Assembly: GCF_019679435.2 (NCBI RefSeq)
Contig: NZ_CP139781.1
Span: 3,224,001 to 3,288,000, forward strand
Reading direction: 5' to 3'
DNA from: Actomonas aquatica
GTDB taxonomy: Bacteria; Verrucomicrobiota; Verrucomicrobiia; Opitutales; Opitutaceae
DNA: 64,000 nucleotides
Positions within the stretch are counted from its first letter, which is position 1; each line of letters begins with the position of its first letter. Position numbers and translations under genes: made by a program. This document shows positions 11,600 through 21,018 of this stretch, piece by piece. The notes beneath the pieces were generated by a model. The model made no database searches, had not been told where the DNA came from, and saw only the letters and a program-made list of their open reading frames with translations.

Positions 11600-12898
11600 T
11601 CAGTCGATCGCGTCCTGGCTCTCCGGTTCGTGCGGGAACGGCGCAAACCACGCCAGCAGCACCGGCGGTATCGACGCCAACAATACAAAACCAAAGAAGG
11701 TCGAGTAGGTCTGGTCACACAGCGAATAGACCCAACCGCTCACCGACCCGGTCGACCAGCGCGTCATCGCCATCACCCCGGTCGCAAACGCATAGTGCGT
11801 CATCTTGAACGGCCCCGGCGCCACCTGCTGCATCATGTAAAGCATGTGCCCCACCGACCCCATGCCGAAGCCGAACTTTTCCAACGCCACCACCGCGCCA
11901 ATCAAGACCACGTTGTCCGGCAGCGCCTGGCTCAGGTAGTAGTAGGTCACGTTCGGCACGTTCAGCACGAGCACCAGCAACACGAGCGAGCGTTTCAGCG
12001 TCATGCGCGCCACCAGAAACCCGCCCACAAACGCCCCCACGATGAAGGCGATCGTGCCCACCGTGCCGTTGATGTGACCCAACGCCGCGTTGTCCAAACC
12101 GAGCCCGCCCAGCGCTCGATCATCGAGCATGAACAGGGGTCCAAACTTCTCGATGAACCCTTCGCCAAAGCGGTAGAAAAACACCACCGCCAGCATCATC
12201 CAGATGTGCGGCTTCTGGAAAAAACTCGCCCACGACTCCGTCAACGCCGGCCACGCTGCCTTCATGCCCTGTCCCTGCAAAGGCGAGATCTGCCCCGTTG
12301 GCAGCGTGCGCAAATGCCACAGGCCAAACGCGCCCATCACCAGCCCCGTGCCGCCCATCACCAGAATCCAGCAATGCACCCACGACAACTGCAGGTCGTT
12401 GTGCAACCAGCCCGTGAGCGACACCAACAGACCCGACGCGATCACCGCGCCGAGATTCCAACACATGCCCTGCAAGCCCGCGTAACGCGCCTGATCCCGC
12501 ACCGGCATCGTCGTCATGAACACGCCGTCCGCCACGATGTCCTGCGTCGCCGACGCAAACCCCACGATCCAGAAGAACGCCAGCGACGCCCGGAAGAAGC
12601 CTTCCAGCGGCAAACAGAACGCCACCGCGCCCAGGCCGAGCATCATGGTGAACTCCATCGAGATCACCCACCACCGCTTCGTTTTGAACGGCTCCAGAAA
12701 CGGCGACCACAGCGGCTTGAGCACCCACGGCAGATACATCTGCGAGGTGTAGAGCGCGATCTCCTCATTCGAGACGCCGAGGTTCTTGTAGATGATGGCG
12801 GCGACCACACCGACCGTCACATTGGGCAAACCCATCGCCAAATACAGCGAGGGCACCCACGTAAGCGGGTGGCGGGGGGAACGAGCAGATTCAGACAT
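11600..12898 (-). CDS. MFS transporter, AmpG/SLC33-like
   Basis: A 432-residue integral membrane carrier with about 12 hydrophobic segments. It opens with LTWVPSLYLAMGLPNVTVGVVAAIIYKNLGVS, a pattern seen in the AmpG (muropeptide permease)/acetyl-CoA transporter branch of the major facilitator superfamily, and has the SATQDIVADG stretch in TM4 that is characteristic of that branch. The substrate could be muropeptides or another glycoconjugate; a specific call is not justified. No cell-wall recycling genes lie nearby. It is convergent with the frameshifted sigma gene, with only 56 bases between, and divergent from the first M64 peptidase gene. Confidence 0.82.
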   Translation of the reverse strand: MSESARSPRHPLTWVPSLYLAMGLPNVTVGVVAAIIYKNLGVSNEEIALYTSQMYLPWVLKPLWSPFLEPFKTKRWWVISMEFTMMLGLGAVAFCLPLEGFFRASLAFFWIVGFASATQDIVADGVFMTTMPVRDQARYAGLQGMCWNLGAVIASGLLVSLTGWLHNDLQLSWVHCWILVMGGTGLVMGAFGLWHLRTLPTGQISPLQGQGMKAAWPALTESWASFFQKPHIWMMLAVVFFYRFGEGFIEKFGPLFMLDDRALGGLGLDNAALGHINGTVGTIAFIVGAFVGGFLVARMTLKRSLVLLVLVLNVPNVTYYYLSQALPDNVVLIGAVVALEKFGFGMGSVGHMLYMMQQVAPGPFKMTHYAFATGVMAMTRWSTGSVSGWVYSLCDQTYSTFFGFVLLASIPPVLLAWFAPFPHEPESQDAID

Positions 12899-13083
12899 GC
12901 GCGGGGGTTTTGATTTAACCCAAAACCTGCACGTAAATCCGCCCCCACCGCCAGCTCCAAGTCAGCTCCAACCTTAGGATGGCTCACCCCGTCCTCACCC
13001 GAACCCTCGCAAACACAGTCGACACGCCACCGCTCCTCTGAACGAATCTCCGCCTCAGGCTGGCCACCCGATTCGCGTTTCGC

Positions 13084-15102
13084 ATGTCCGCATCACTTCC
13101 CCCGCCCTCCCGCCTCCGCCACCACTGGCTGTCCCGGCTGCTGCTTACCGGCCTCCTCGCCAGCCTGGTCTCCGCCCAGACCATCACCGTCCGCAACCTG
13201 CGCGACACCGGTCCCTCCGCCAACCGTCTGAACGTCGTCATCCTCGGCGACGGTTTCACCGGGGCCCAGGAGACCGCGTTCTTCAACGAGGCCACGTGGG
13301 CGCTCAGCGCCATCGTCAATGATCCCGCACTGCAGCCGTTCTACGAATATATCAACGCGACCGCCATCTTCACCGAGAGCGCCGAAGCCGGCACCCGCAT
13401 CCCCGCCGAGAACCTGACCCCCGACACCTACTTCGGCGCCTCCTTCACCGACGGCGACGATTCCCGGTTGGTGTATATCCAAAACAGCGCCGGCCAATCC
13501 AAAGTCTACGACCTGCTGCTGCAGCACGTGCCGGACTACGACTACGTGGTGCTCTTGATCAACAGCACCCGCTACGGCGGCGCCGGAGGGTTTCCCATGA
13601 CGGCCACCCTGCATTCGAGTTCCGCCGAAATCCTGCTCCACGAGAGCGGTCACAGCTTCGCGGGACTGACCGACGAATATGTCGACGAGGCCAACGCCGA
13701 CTACTACCCGATTGCCGAATTCGCCAACAGCACTTCGAACCCCACCCGTGAATCGTTGCCGTGGCGCAAGTTCGTCGATGACGGCACCCCGATTCCCACC
13801 ACCTCTTCGTTCAGCACCGCCATCACCAGCATCGGCGCGTATGAAGGCAGCCACTACCGCAGCACCGGCCAGTTCCGTCCCGTCTACGACTCCAAGATGC
13901 GCTCCCTCAACCGCCCGTGGGGCGCCGTCAACCTGCGCGCCTTCAGCGAGAGTGTTCACGCCCTCAACCTCGAACAGGCCACCGAACTCCCCGACATCAT
14001 CAGCGAACCCGACCCGAGTCTCTACACCCCCGGAAGCCTCCTCTCCTTCTACGTCAACGCCTCCAGCCCCGGCCCACTCTCTTACCAATGGATCAAGGAC
14101 GGCCGCTACCTGCCCGAAGCTCAGTCGCTCAGCCTCGATCTCGGCGTCGTCTCCGCCCTCGAATACGGCGTCTACACCGTGGAGATCACCAACGCCGTCG
14201 GCACCACCACCTCGCGAGCCATCGCACTGGACGCCAACGGTGCGCGCTTCCTCGAGGACGATCCGGCTCCCTCGGATCCCAATGGACGCCTCACCAACCT
14301 CTCGGTCCTCTCCATCGCCGGCTCCGGCGAGCAAACGCTCACCCTCGGCTTCGCCGTCGACAACGCCTTGGACGGCGCGACCAAACAACTGCTCGTCCGC
14401 GCCATCGGCCCTGGTCTCAGCCGCTTCGAGGTGCCCAACACCATTGGCGACCCGTTCCTCACCGTGGCCCCCCTCGGCTCCAGCACCAGCGAGACCAACG
14501 ACAATTGGGGCGGCAGTTCCGAATTCGCCAACATCTTTGCCATGGTTGGCGCCTTCGCCCTCGAGGATGCCGCCAGCACCGACTCCGTTCTGCGCGTCAC
14601 CGCACCCAAGCTGCCACACACCGCCCAAGTCAGCAACCGCCTCCTCAGCACGGGCCGCGCTCTGATTGAGGTTTACGATCTCGACGGTCTTTCCTCCCCG
14701 CGACTCGTCAACCTCTCCGCCCGCAGCGCGCTCAGCCCTGGTGCCCCCTCGCTCGTCGGCGGTTTTGTCTACGAGGGTTCGGCCCCCAAGCGTTTCTTGA
14801 TTCGCGCCGTGGGACCGAGCTTGAGCCAGTTCAATATCGGCAACCCGCTGCCCGATCCCACGCTCACAATTCACTCCGCGTTGACCGGATCCGTCGTCGC
14901 GACCAACGACGACTGGAATGGCGACGACGCGCTGGCGGCGGCGTTCGATTCCGTGGGCGCGTTTGGCTTCAGCGACACCACCTCCGCCGACTCCGCCCTT
15001 ATCATCGAATTGGCCAACGGCCCCTACACCGCGACGATTTCCCCCGCTCCCGGCAGCGACACGTCCGGCACGGTGTTGATCGAGGTTTACGAATTGCCCT
15101 GA
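13084..15102 (+). CDS. Exported M64-family metallopeptidase, copy 1
   Basis: A 672-residue secreted protein. The signal peptide (RLLLTGLLASLVSAQ) ends near residue 30. Residues about 35-300 match the peptidase M64 (IgA peptidase) family: NVVILGDGF near the start, and the zinc site HESGHSFAGLTDEY with His186, Glu187, His190 and a following Asp. An Ig-like domain follows (about 325-380, SYQWIKDG ... YGVYTVEITNAVG). Two copies of a roughly 120-residue module come next, each with LVRAIGPGLSRF or LIRAVGPSLSQF, a DP motif and a TNDNW or TNDDW motif. The protein ends EVYELP. It is closely similar along its whole length to the gene at 16363, so the two are duplicates. The substrate is unknown. Confidence 0.9.
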   Translation: MSASLPPPSRLRHHWLSRLLLTGLLASLVSAQTITVRNLRDTGPSANRLNVVILGDGFTGAQETAFFNEATWALSAIVNDPALQPFYEYINATAIFTESAEAGTRIPAENLTPDTYFGASFTDGDDSRLVYIQNSAGQSKVYDLLLQHVPDYDYVVLLINSTRYGGAGGFPMTATLHSSSAEILLHESGHSFAGLTDEYVDEANADYYPIAEFANSTSNPTRESLPWRKFVDDGTPIPTTSSFSTAITSIGAYEGSHYRSTGQFRPVYDSKMRSLNRPWGAVNLRAFSESVHALNLEQATELPDIISEPDPSLYTPGSLLSFYVNASSPGPLSYQWIKDGRYLPEAQSLSLDLGVVSALEYGVYTVEITNAVGTTTSRAIALDANGARFLEDDPAPSDPNGRLTNLSVLSIAGSGEQTLTLGFAVDNALDGATKQLLVRAIGPGLSRFEVPNTIGDPFLTVAPLGSSTSETNDNWGGSSEFANIFAMVGAFALEDAASTDSVLRVTAPKLPHTAQVSNRLLSTGRALIEVYDLDGLSSPRLVNLSARSALSPGAPSLVGGFVYEGSAPKRFLIRAVGPSLSQFNIGNPLPDPTLTIHSALTGSVVATNDDWNGDDALAAAFDSVGAFGFSDTTSADSALIIELANGPYTATISPAPGSDTSGTVLIEVYELP

Positions 15103-15166
15103 GCGGCCTCCGCGCACTCCGCAAAAAACCGCCCGGTTTCACCGCGCGGTCGGGTCAAGCTGGCGT

Positions 15167-15202
15167 GCTCCTGCCGTCCTGTTCGCAGGACGGTTGAGGA
15201 GC
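15167..15202 (+). terminator. Hairpin with TTCG loop after M64 gene
   Basis: CCGTCCTG and CAGGACGG form a perfect 8-bp stem closed by TTCG. An outer GCTCCT/AGGAGC stem extends it. It lies about 65 bases after the M64 stop. There is no T-run, so it may be an RNA-stabilising or Rho-assisted structure rather than a simple terminator. Confidence 0.5.
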
Positions 15203-15243
15203 CGCGCAGCTGGTGCATCACATCGACTCGGAGCAGCAACCGC

Positions 15244-15468
15244 TCAATCGATGCGCAGGTATTTTTCCGCCGGAATCTTGAAACGGTGCCCTGAGTCCAG
15301 ATCCGTGAAAATGTGCCAGTGCGGATCGTCTGTCTTGTGCACCGCGACCTCTAGTTTTTGGCCCGGTTCGTAGTGGTATTCCGACGCGACCAAGACGTGG
15401 TCTTCATGTTCGATCGCTTCACCCAACTCGCCGCTGTGCGGCTCCTTAATTTCAATATGCCAGTGCAT
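15244..15468 (-). CDS. Small conserved-looking protein, unknown function
   Basis: A 74-residue protein starting MHWHIEIKEP, using the ATG at 15468 rather than a 12-residue-longer frame. The sequence is mixed alpha/beta and polar (VASEYHYEPGQKLEVAVHK, HWHIFTDLDSGHRFKI), with no signal peptide or membrane helix and two HWH triplets. It has the composition of a real small folded protein, unlike the Arg/Pro-rich shadow frames around it. I do not recognise the family. It sits between two M64 genes on the opposite strand, and 223 bases without a gene separate it from the next reading frame. Confidence 0.6.
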   Translation of the reverse strand: MHWHIEIKEPHSGELGEAIEHEDHVLVASEYHYEPGQKLEVAVHKTDDPHWHIFTDLDSGHRFKIPAEKYLRID

Positions 15469-15691
15469 GGGAGGTATGGGGTTATGCCTTCCACTGGCTC
15501 TCACACGAAGGGCGGGGAGCCAGCTTCGGCGTTACGGGGGATGCCGCTGACCATGACCGCCCCCTGCGCCCACGTCGATTCCCCTCATCGCGCAGTTTCT
15601 GCCAAACAAAGCGCACCCCCTGCATCCTCCGGGAACCTCCCTCCCTCAAGGGAGTCGACTCCTCCCTTCGCCCACCTAATCCTCCCACCTC

Positions 15692-16366
15692 TTGCCGAGC
15701 TTCCCCCCGCCATCCGCTTCTTCTTCAACCCGCCGACGCCTCGTCGGACTGGTCGTGCTGCTGCTGCTCTTGGTCGGCGCGGGCTTCATGCTACTTCGCC
15801 CGCCGCCGCGTCCGGCCACGGCGTCCACTCCGGCCACCGACACCCCATCCGCCGACATCACCTCGGATCGTCCGGCCACGGGTGCCTCAGCACCCTCGCC
15901 CGCTCCGCTCGACTCGCCAGACGCATCCACCACCACGGTCGATCTCGCCACCGAATTGACGACCAACCTCCAACCCGGACGGATTGCCTTTCTCACGCTG
16001 TCCATCGATCCCACCGCCGGCACCGCCCAACTCACCGCCGCCCGCGGCTCCGCCGGACGCGCCAAAGCACTGCCCGTCCGGCCGCGGCCCGGTTACCTGC
16101 GCGTCGACGCGTTCGACGCGTCGGGTGCACTCACTTTTTCCGCCTCCGTGCCGGACCCAACCAATCGCCATCTCGAGCACCCCAGCGCCGAGGACCCCCA
16201 CCAACTCACCACCACCGTAATCCGCGATCCGGACGCACCGCTGCACCTGCGCCTGCCCGGGGAATCCCAAGCCACCCGCCTCATTCTCTATCGCCTCTCC
16301 CCCGATGCGCCCTCCGCCACCGCGCCGTGGGCTCCTTTTGCCACCGTGACGCTTCCTCGCTCATGA
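15692..16366 (+). CDS. Membrane-anchored protein coupled to M64 copy 2
   Basis: A 224-residue protein with a short Ser/Pro-rich cytoplasmic tail, RRR, then one strong transmembrane helix (about 17-35, LVGLVVLLLLLVGAGFMLL). A Pro/Thr/Ser-rich linker and a beta-rich extracytoplasmic domain (about 85-224) follow. It ends in an ATGA overlap with the second M64 gene, so the two are translationally coupled. No counterpart precedes M64 copy 1. It could be an anchor or partner for the peptidase, but I recognise no family. Confidence 0.6.
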   Translation: MPSFPPPSASSSTRRRLVGLVVLLLLLVGAGFMLLRPPPRPATASTPATDTPSADITSDRPATGASAPSPAPLDSPDASTTTVDLATELTTNLQPGRIAFLTLSIDPTAGTAQLTAARGSAGRAKALPVRPRPGYLRVDAFDASGALTFSASVPDPTNRHLEHPSAEDPHQLTTTVIRDPDAPLHLRLPGESQATRLILYRLSPDAPSATAPWAPFATVTLPRS

Positions 16367-18351
16367 TCTCTCGTATTCCCGACGCCCTTCGCCTGCTGTT
16401 CCTCATTGGCCTGACCACCGCGTTCGCCTCCGCCCAGACCGCCACCGTGCGCAGCCTGCGTGACACCGGTCCCTCCGCCCAGCGCATCAATTTCGTCATC
16501 CTCGGCGATGGCTTCACCGCCGCTCAGGAAAACAGCTTCTTCACCGCCGCCGAAAACGCCGTAACCACCCTGCTCACCGACGAGGCCTTCGCCCCCTTCG
16601 CCGACCTCATCAACGCCACCGCCATCTTCACCGCCAGTGCCGAAGCCGGCACCACCATCCCGGCCGAGAACCTTGCCCCGGACACCTACTTCCGCAGCAC
16701 CTTTTCCGAGGGTGAGTTCTCCCGCCTCGTTTACATCGACGACCCCACCGGCCGCGCCCGCGTCAACGACCTGCTCTTCACCCACACGCCCGACTACGAC
16801 CACGTCGTGATGCTCGTAAATACCCCGCGCTACGGCGGCGGCGGCGGGTTCCCCCTCTGCGTCACCTTGCACGAAAGCACCGCTGGCGTGCTCCTCCACG
16901 AGAGCGGACACAGCTTCGCCGGTCTCGCCGACGAATACGTCGATGAGGAAATCGCCGACGACTACCCGCCCAACGAATACCCCAACAGCACCGCCGAAAA
17001 CACCCGTGAACGCCTGCCCTGGCGCCGCTTCGTGAGCGACACCACGCCCGTCCCCACCACCGAAAGCTTCAGCACCGACATCTCCATCATCGGCGCCTTC
17101 GAAGGCAGCTACTACCGCAGCACCGGATATTACCGCCCCGTCTTCGCCTCCAAGATGCGCGACCACACGCAACCGTGGGGCGCCGTCAACCTCCGCGCCT
17201 TCGCCAACGCCGTGCACCAACTCGACCTCAACCAGGCCGAGCTGCCGCCCTTCGTGGCCAACCTCTCCGTGCCCGACAACTACACCCCCGGCTCCCCCCT
17301 CGTTCTCTCCGCCACCGCCCAGGGCGTCGGCCCCTTCACCTACCAGTGGACGAAGGACAACCGCTTCATCATCGGCCAAACCGACGCCGCCCTCAACCTC
17401 GGCAACGGCAGCCCGTCCACCTACGGCACCTACACCCTCGAGATCACCAACGCCGCCGGCACCACCCGCTCCCGCACGGTCATCGTCGACGCCTCCGGCG
17501 CACGTATCGAGGAACAGGATACAAGCGGCGTCGGCCGCCTTACCAACCTCTCGGTCCGCACCCTCGCCGGTCCGGCTTCCTCGCCCCTCACCCTCGGCTT
17601 CACCATCGACCAAGGCTCCGCCGGCGCGACCAAGGAGCTGCTCGTGCGCGCCGTCGGCCCCGGTCTCGCCATCTTCGAAGTGGCCAACTACCTCGGCGAC
17701 CCGCAGCTCTCCATCGGTGCCCTCGGCAGCAGTGACCCGCGCGTGCGGAACGACAACTGGGGCGGAGACGCCGCACTCAGCGACGCCTTCACGCGCGTCG
17801 GCGCCTTCCCCCTCGACGACCCCGACAGCGGCGACGCCGCCGTGCTGCTCTCCGCCCTGCAACGCCCGCACACCGCCCAAGTCACCAGCACCCTCGAAGG
17901 CATCTCCGGTATCACTTTGGTGGAAGTCTACGACACCGAAGACCAAGCCTCCCCGCGCTTGGTCAACCTCTCCGCGCGGGCCGCCATCGATCCCATCAAC
18001 CCGATCCTCGTCGCCGGCTTCGTCTACGCGGGCGACGCGCCGAAACGTTTCCTCATCCGCGCCATCGGCCCAGGACTCGCGACCTACCACGTGCCCGACT
18101 TGCTCGAGGATCCGCAGCTGGTGGTTCGCTCTCTCACCACCGGCCAGATCGTCGCCGCCAACGACAACTGGGCCGGCTCCGACGAACTCGCCGCCGCCTT
18201 CGCCGCCGTCGGCGCCTTCCCGCTGACCGATCCCGATTCGACCGATGCCGCCCTCATCATCGAACTCGAGAGCGGCCCCTACACCGCCACCGTTTCGCCC
18301 ACCGCCTTCGGCTTCGGCACCGTGCTCGTCGAAGTTTACGAACTGCCCTGA
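16363..18351 (+). CDS. Exported M64-family metallopeptidase, copy 2
   Basis: A 662-residue paralogue of the gene at 13084. I take the ATG at 16363 (ATGA overlap with the preceding gene). The open frame extends about 1 kb upstream but is Arg/His-rich noise there. The signal peptide (LLFLIGLTTAFASAQ) ends near residue 25. The zinc site is HESGHSFAGLADEY with His179, Glu180, His183. An Ig-like domain (TYQWTKDNRFI) and two copies of the LVRAVGPGL/NDNW module follow, ending EVYELP. The domain order is the same as in copy 1 and similarity runs the full length. The last 16 bases overlap the convergent MFS gene. Confidence 0.9.
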   Translation: MISRIPDALRLLFLIGLTTAFASAQTATVRSLRDTGPSAQRINFVILGDGFTAAQENSFFTAAENAVTTLLTDEAFAPFADLINATAIFTASAEAGTTIPAENLAPDTYFRSTFSEGEFSRLVYIDDPTGRARVNDLLFTHTPDYDHVVMLVNTPRYGGGGGFPLCVTLHESTAGVLLHESGHSFAGLADEYVDEEIADDYPPNEYPNSTAENTRERLPWRRFVSDTTPVPTTESFSTDISIIGAFEGSYYRSTGYYRPVFASKMRDHTQPWGAVNLRAFANAVHQLDLNQAELPPFVANLSVPDNYTPGSPLVLSATAQGVGPFTYQWTKDNRFIIGQTDAALNLGNGSPSTYGTYTLEITNAAGTTRSRTVIVDASGARIEEQDTSGVGRLTNLSVRTLAGPASSPLTLGFTIDQGSAGATKELLVRAVGPGLAIFEVANYLGDPQLSIGALGSSDPRVRNDNWGGDAALSDAFTRVGAFPLDDPDSGDAAVLLSALQRPHTAQVTSTLEGISGITLVEVYDTEDQASPRLVNLSARAAIDPINPILVAGFVYAGDAPKRFLIRAIGPGLATYHVPDLLEDPQLVVRSLTTGQIVAANDNWAGSDELAAAFAAVGAFPLTDPDSTDAALIIELESGPYTATVSPTAFGFGTVLVEVYELP

Positions 18352-19532
18352 GTCGGCGCCGGCGTGAGCCGGTTGAGCCAGCGCACCAAACCTGCCTGCA
18401 ACACCGCGCCCACCGCCACCACGAGCATCACCAGCCACGGGCCGCTCACCTGCACCACCCAACCCATCGCGGCCGGCACCACCGCGCCGCCCACGTAAGC
18501 CGCGCCGATCTGCCGCCCGATCACCGGCTGCACCGCGTCCGGCGCAAACCGCCGCGGCACTTCGTGCATCATCGTCGGATACACCGGCGCAAAGCCCAGC
18601 CCCAGGATCAACACCGCCACCATCAGCCCCCCCGTGCCCACCGGCAGACACAAGCCCACGCCCCCCGCGATCGCCAACAGCGTGCCCGCCACCAACACCC
18701 GCCGGTTGCCCAGTCGATCCACCACAAAACCCACCGCAATCCGCCCCCCCGTGATCGCGCCAAAATACAACGACACCGCCAACCCCGCCGTGCCCACGCT
18801 CACCTCGCGCGCCACCACCAGGTAGGTCGCCACCCACAGGCCCGCGCTCATTTCGATCGCCACATACAGCGCAAAAATCACCGCACTCAGCCACCCCGCC
18901 ACCGAGTTGGCCGGCATCGTCGGCACCGCCCTGCCGCCCGCCGTCGCCGCCTCTTCCGCCGAGCGCGTCGGCACCGCCTTCCACCAACTCAACGTTGCCA
19001 AAAACACCGCCGCCAAAACCAACTGCGCACTGCCGATCAGCGTGTAGCCGAGTCGCCATCCGCCGTCGCGCTCCACCACCTGCGCCATCGCCAGCGGTCC
19101 CACCGTCGCGCCGATTCCCCAACACGCGTGCAACCAGTTCATGTGTCGCCCGCTGTAGTGCCGCGCCACATACCCGTTGAGCCCGGCATCCACCGCGCCC
19201 GCGCCCAACCCCAGCGGCACCGCCACCACCAGAAGCCATACCACGTGCGGCGCGTGCGCGATGCCCAACAACGCCCCGCCCGTCATGATGCCACTGACCA
19301 GCACGACCGGCCCCTCGCCCAGCCGTTTGATCACCGCCCCGCTGCCAAAGCTCGACCCGGCCGAAAACAAGGTCAGCCACAACATCAACGGCCCCGCCAA
19401 GCCCAGCGCCAGCCCCAGGTCACCATGCATCCGCGGCCACGCCACGCCCAGCGTGCCATCCGGCAACCCCAGACTCACAAAGCCCAGATAAATCACCGGC
19501 AAAAGCCAACGTGCTGCCCGTTTTGCATCCAT
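18336..19532 (-). CDS. MFS transporter, FucP/YbjJ-like
   Basis: A 398-residue membrane carrier of about 12 helices. I take the ATG at 19532 (MDAKRAARWLLPVIYLGFVSLGLPDGTLGVAWP); the frame is open 22 residues further up, but that part is not membrane-like. GLPDGTLGVAWP in TM1 and GLGAGAVDAGLNGY at TM5 are typical of the sugar/unknown-substrate MFS branch related to FucP and YbjJ. The DRLGNRR loop 8-9 motif is present. The substrate is unknown. It is convergent with M64 copy 2 (16-bp overlap) and its start is close to the divergent VWA operon. Confidence 0.82.
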   Translation of the reverse strand: MDAKRAARWLLPVIYLGFVSLGLPDGTLGVAWPRMHGDLGLALGLAGPLMLWLTLFSAGSSFGSGAVIKRLGEGPVVLVSGIMTGGALLGIAHAPHVVWLLVVAVPLGLGAGAVDAGLNGYVARHYSGRHMNWLHACWGIGATVGPLAMAQVVERDGGWRLGYTLIGSAQLVLAAVFLATLSWWKAVPTRSAEEAATAGGRAVPTMPANSVAGWLSAVIFALYVAIEMSAGLWVATYLVVAREVSVGTAGLAVSLYFGAITGGRIAVGFVVDRLGNRRVLVAGTLLAIAGGVGLCLPVGTGGLMVAVLILGLGFAPVYPTMMHEVPRRFAPDAVQPVIGRQIGAAYVGGAVVPAAMGWVVQVSGPWLVMLVVAVGAVLQAGLVRWLNRLTPAPTQGSS

Positions 19533-19570
19533 TCCCCCAGCCTGCCACGTGCACCCCGTTGCTTCCAAGC

Positions 19571-19623
19571 CTGACAATTTCTTACAACTGCCTGACAACT
19601 CCTCCCCGCCCCTCTGCTAGAGT
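19571..19623 (+). promoter_or_regulatory. Direct-repeat operator and promoter of VWA/HK/RR operon
   Basis: Three heptamers, CTGACAA (19571), CTTACAA (19581) and CTGACAA (19592), lie 10 and 11 bases apart on one helix face. A TAGAGT -10-like hexamer begins 26 bases after the start of the last heptamer. OmpR/PhoB-family regulators bind such 11-bp direct repeats, and the operon encodes one. A matching array precedes the gene at 24495. Function is inferred. Confidence 0.6.
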
Positions 19624-19633
19624 CGCCCCCTCC

Positions 19634-21016
19634 ATGCTCGACCGCCCGTTCCGCTTTCTCTGCCGCCTGCTCGCGACCACCGTCGTCGCCAGCACCGTCG
19701 GCCTGCACGGCGCCGAGCTTCAGCTCGAGCTCAGCTCCGAACGCGGATTCTACCCCGAGGCCACCGAATCCGAAATCTTCGTCGCCGCCCGGATCCTCCC
19801 GCCTCCCGCCCCCGCCAACGCCCGCCCCGCCCCGCGCAACCTCGCCCTCGTGCTCGATGTGTCCGGCTCCATGGCCGGTGAACCCATCCAAGCCCTGCGC
19901 ACCGCCACCCTCGCCACCCTCGACCGCCTGCAGGATCACGAAACCCTCGCCGTCGTCGCGTTCGGCTCCGAGGTCTCCACGCCGCTGCCCGCGACCCGCG
20001 TCGACCAAGCGCGCACCCAAACCGACGCCCTCACCCAGCTCGAACCCGCCGGCGGCGCCGCCCTCTACGACGCCCTCAACCAAGGCGCCGCCCAACTCCG
20101 CCGCTTCGCCACCCCCACCACGCGCGATGAACTCATCCTGCTCGTCGATGGTCCACCCACCCGCGGCCCCCGCGAGGCCGACGACTTTCTGCGCCTCGCC
20201 AGCGCCCTCGCCCGCGAGGGCATCCGCCTCACCACCATCGGTCTCGGCGCCGACTTCGATGAAGACCTGCTCGCCGCCCTCGCCCGCACCGGCGGTGGCC
20301 GCTTCCTCTACGCGCCCACCCCCGCCGACCTCCAGTCCACGCTCGCCCAGGCCGTCACCACCTCGACCGCCACCGCGCCCGTCGCCCGCGACCTCACGCT
20401 CACCCTCACCTTCAAACCCTACTTCAATACCCTCAACCCCCACGGTCGCATTCCCGCCGAGTCCACTCCCACGCAACTCACCTACTCCCTGCCCGACCTC
20501 GCCCCCGGCCAGCCCGTTGCCTTGCTCGCATCCGCCACCATCTGGAACGCCTACGCCGCCGTCGGCCACCAACCCGCCGCCGTCACCGCCCAACTCACCT
20601 GGCGCGATCTCAACGCCCCGGCCGACGCTCCCGCCCGCACCACCTCCGCCGACCTTGACCTCCGATTCAGCGCCGACGCCCGCACCGTAAAGGAATCGAC
20701 CCACGACGAAACCTTCCGCCTCGCCGTCGACACGCTCATCACCGACGGCCTGCAGGACGCCATCGGCCACATCGACGACGGCGATTTCAACCGCGCCCAA
20801 CGCACCCTGCGCCGCACCCGCACTCGCGTGCACGACCTCGCCGTCACCCGCGAAGACGACGCCATCGCCGCCCGCCTCGTCGCCCTCGACACCTACCTCG
20901 CCGAAGTCGCCGCCCGCGGCCTCAACCAACTCGATCGCAAAATCCTGCGCTCCGGTCTCTCCAACGCCTTCGCCCCGCCCGCCGCGGACGACGACAACGA
21001 GGACGCTCCCCGCTGA
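19634..21016 (+). CDS. Exported VWA-domain protein
   Basis: A 460-residue exported protein. I take the ATG at 19634, which gives a signal peptide (FRFLCRLLATTVVASTVGLHGAE); the frame extends upstream through the promoter. A von Willebrand factor A domain spans about residues 55-240, with the metal-binding MIDAS motif DVSGSMAG and a later LLVDGPPTRG strand. The MIDAS Asp and both Ser are intact, so divalent metal and ligand binding is plausible. The C-terminal 200 residues form a beta-rich region and a helical tail (RAQRTLRRTRTRV). It is the first gene of an operon with a histidine kinase (2-base gap) and a response regulator, so it may be part of the sensory machinery or a target of it. Confidence 0.85.
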   Translation: MLDRPFRFLCRLLATTVVASTVGLHGAELQLELSSERGFYPEATESEIFVAARILPPPAPANARPAPRNLALVLDVSGSMAGEPIQALRTATLATLDRLQDHETLAVVAFGSEVSTPLPATRVDQARTQTDALTQLEPAGGAALYDALNQGAAQLRRFATPTTRDELILLVDGPPTRGPREADDFLRLASALAREGIRLTTIGLGADFDEDLLAALARTGGGRFLYAPTPADLQSTLAQAVTTSTATAPVARDLTLTLTFKPYFNTLNPHGRIPAESTPTQLTYSLPDLAPGQPVALLASATIWNAYAAVGHQPAAVTAQLTWRDLNAPADAPARTTSADLDLRFSADARTVKESTHDETFRLAVDTLITDGLQDAIGHIDDGDFNRAQRTLRRTRTRVHDLAVTREDDAIAARLVALDTYLAEVAARGLNQLDRKILRSGLSNAFAPPAADDDNEDAPR

Positions 21017-21018
21017 CC

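Noticed and set aside
11544-12913. Continuation of the sigma gene frame to 12913
   Set aside because: It is Arg/His/Pro-rich and antisense to the transporter; it arises only because of the frameshift at about 11148.
13093-15117. A 674-residue open frame on the minus strand
   Set aside because: It is fully antisense to M64 copy 1, with low-complexity Gly/Val/Glu composition and no motif.
15358-16362. Upstream extension of the M64 copy 2 frame
   Set aside because: The extension overlaps two better genes, is Arg/His/Pro-rich, and lies before a clear signal peptide at 16363.
16288-19380. A 1030-residue open frame on the minus strand
   Set aside because: It is antisense to M64 copy 2 and in another frame of the MFS gene, and is Gly/Ala-rich noise. 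It is a high-GC shadow.
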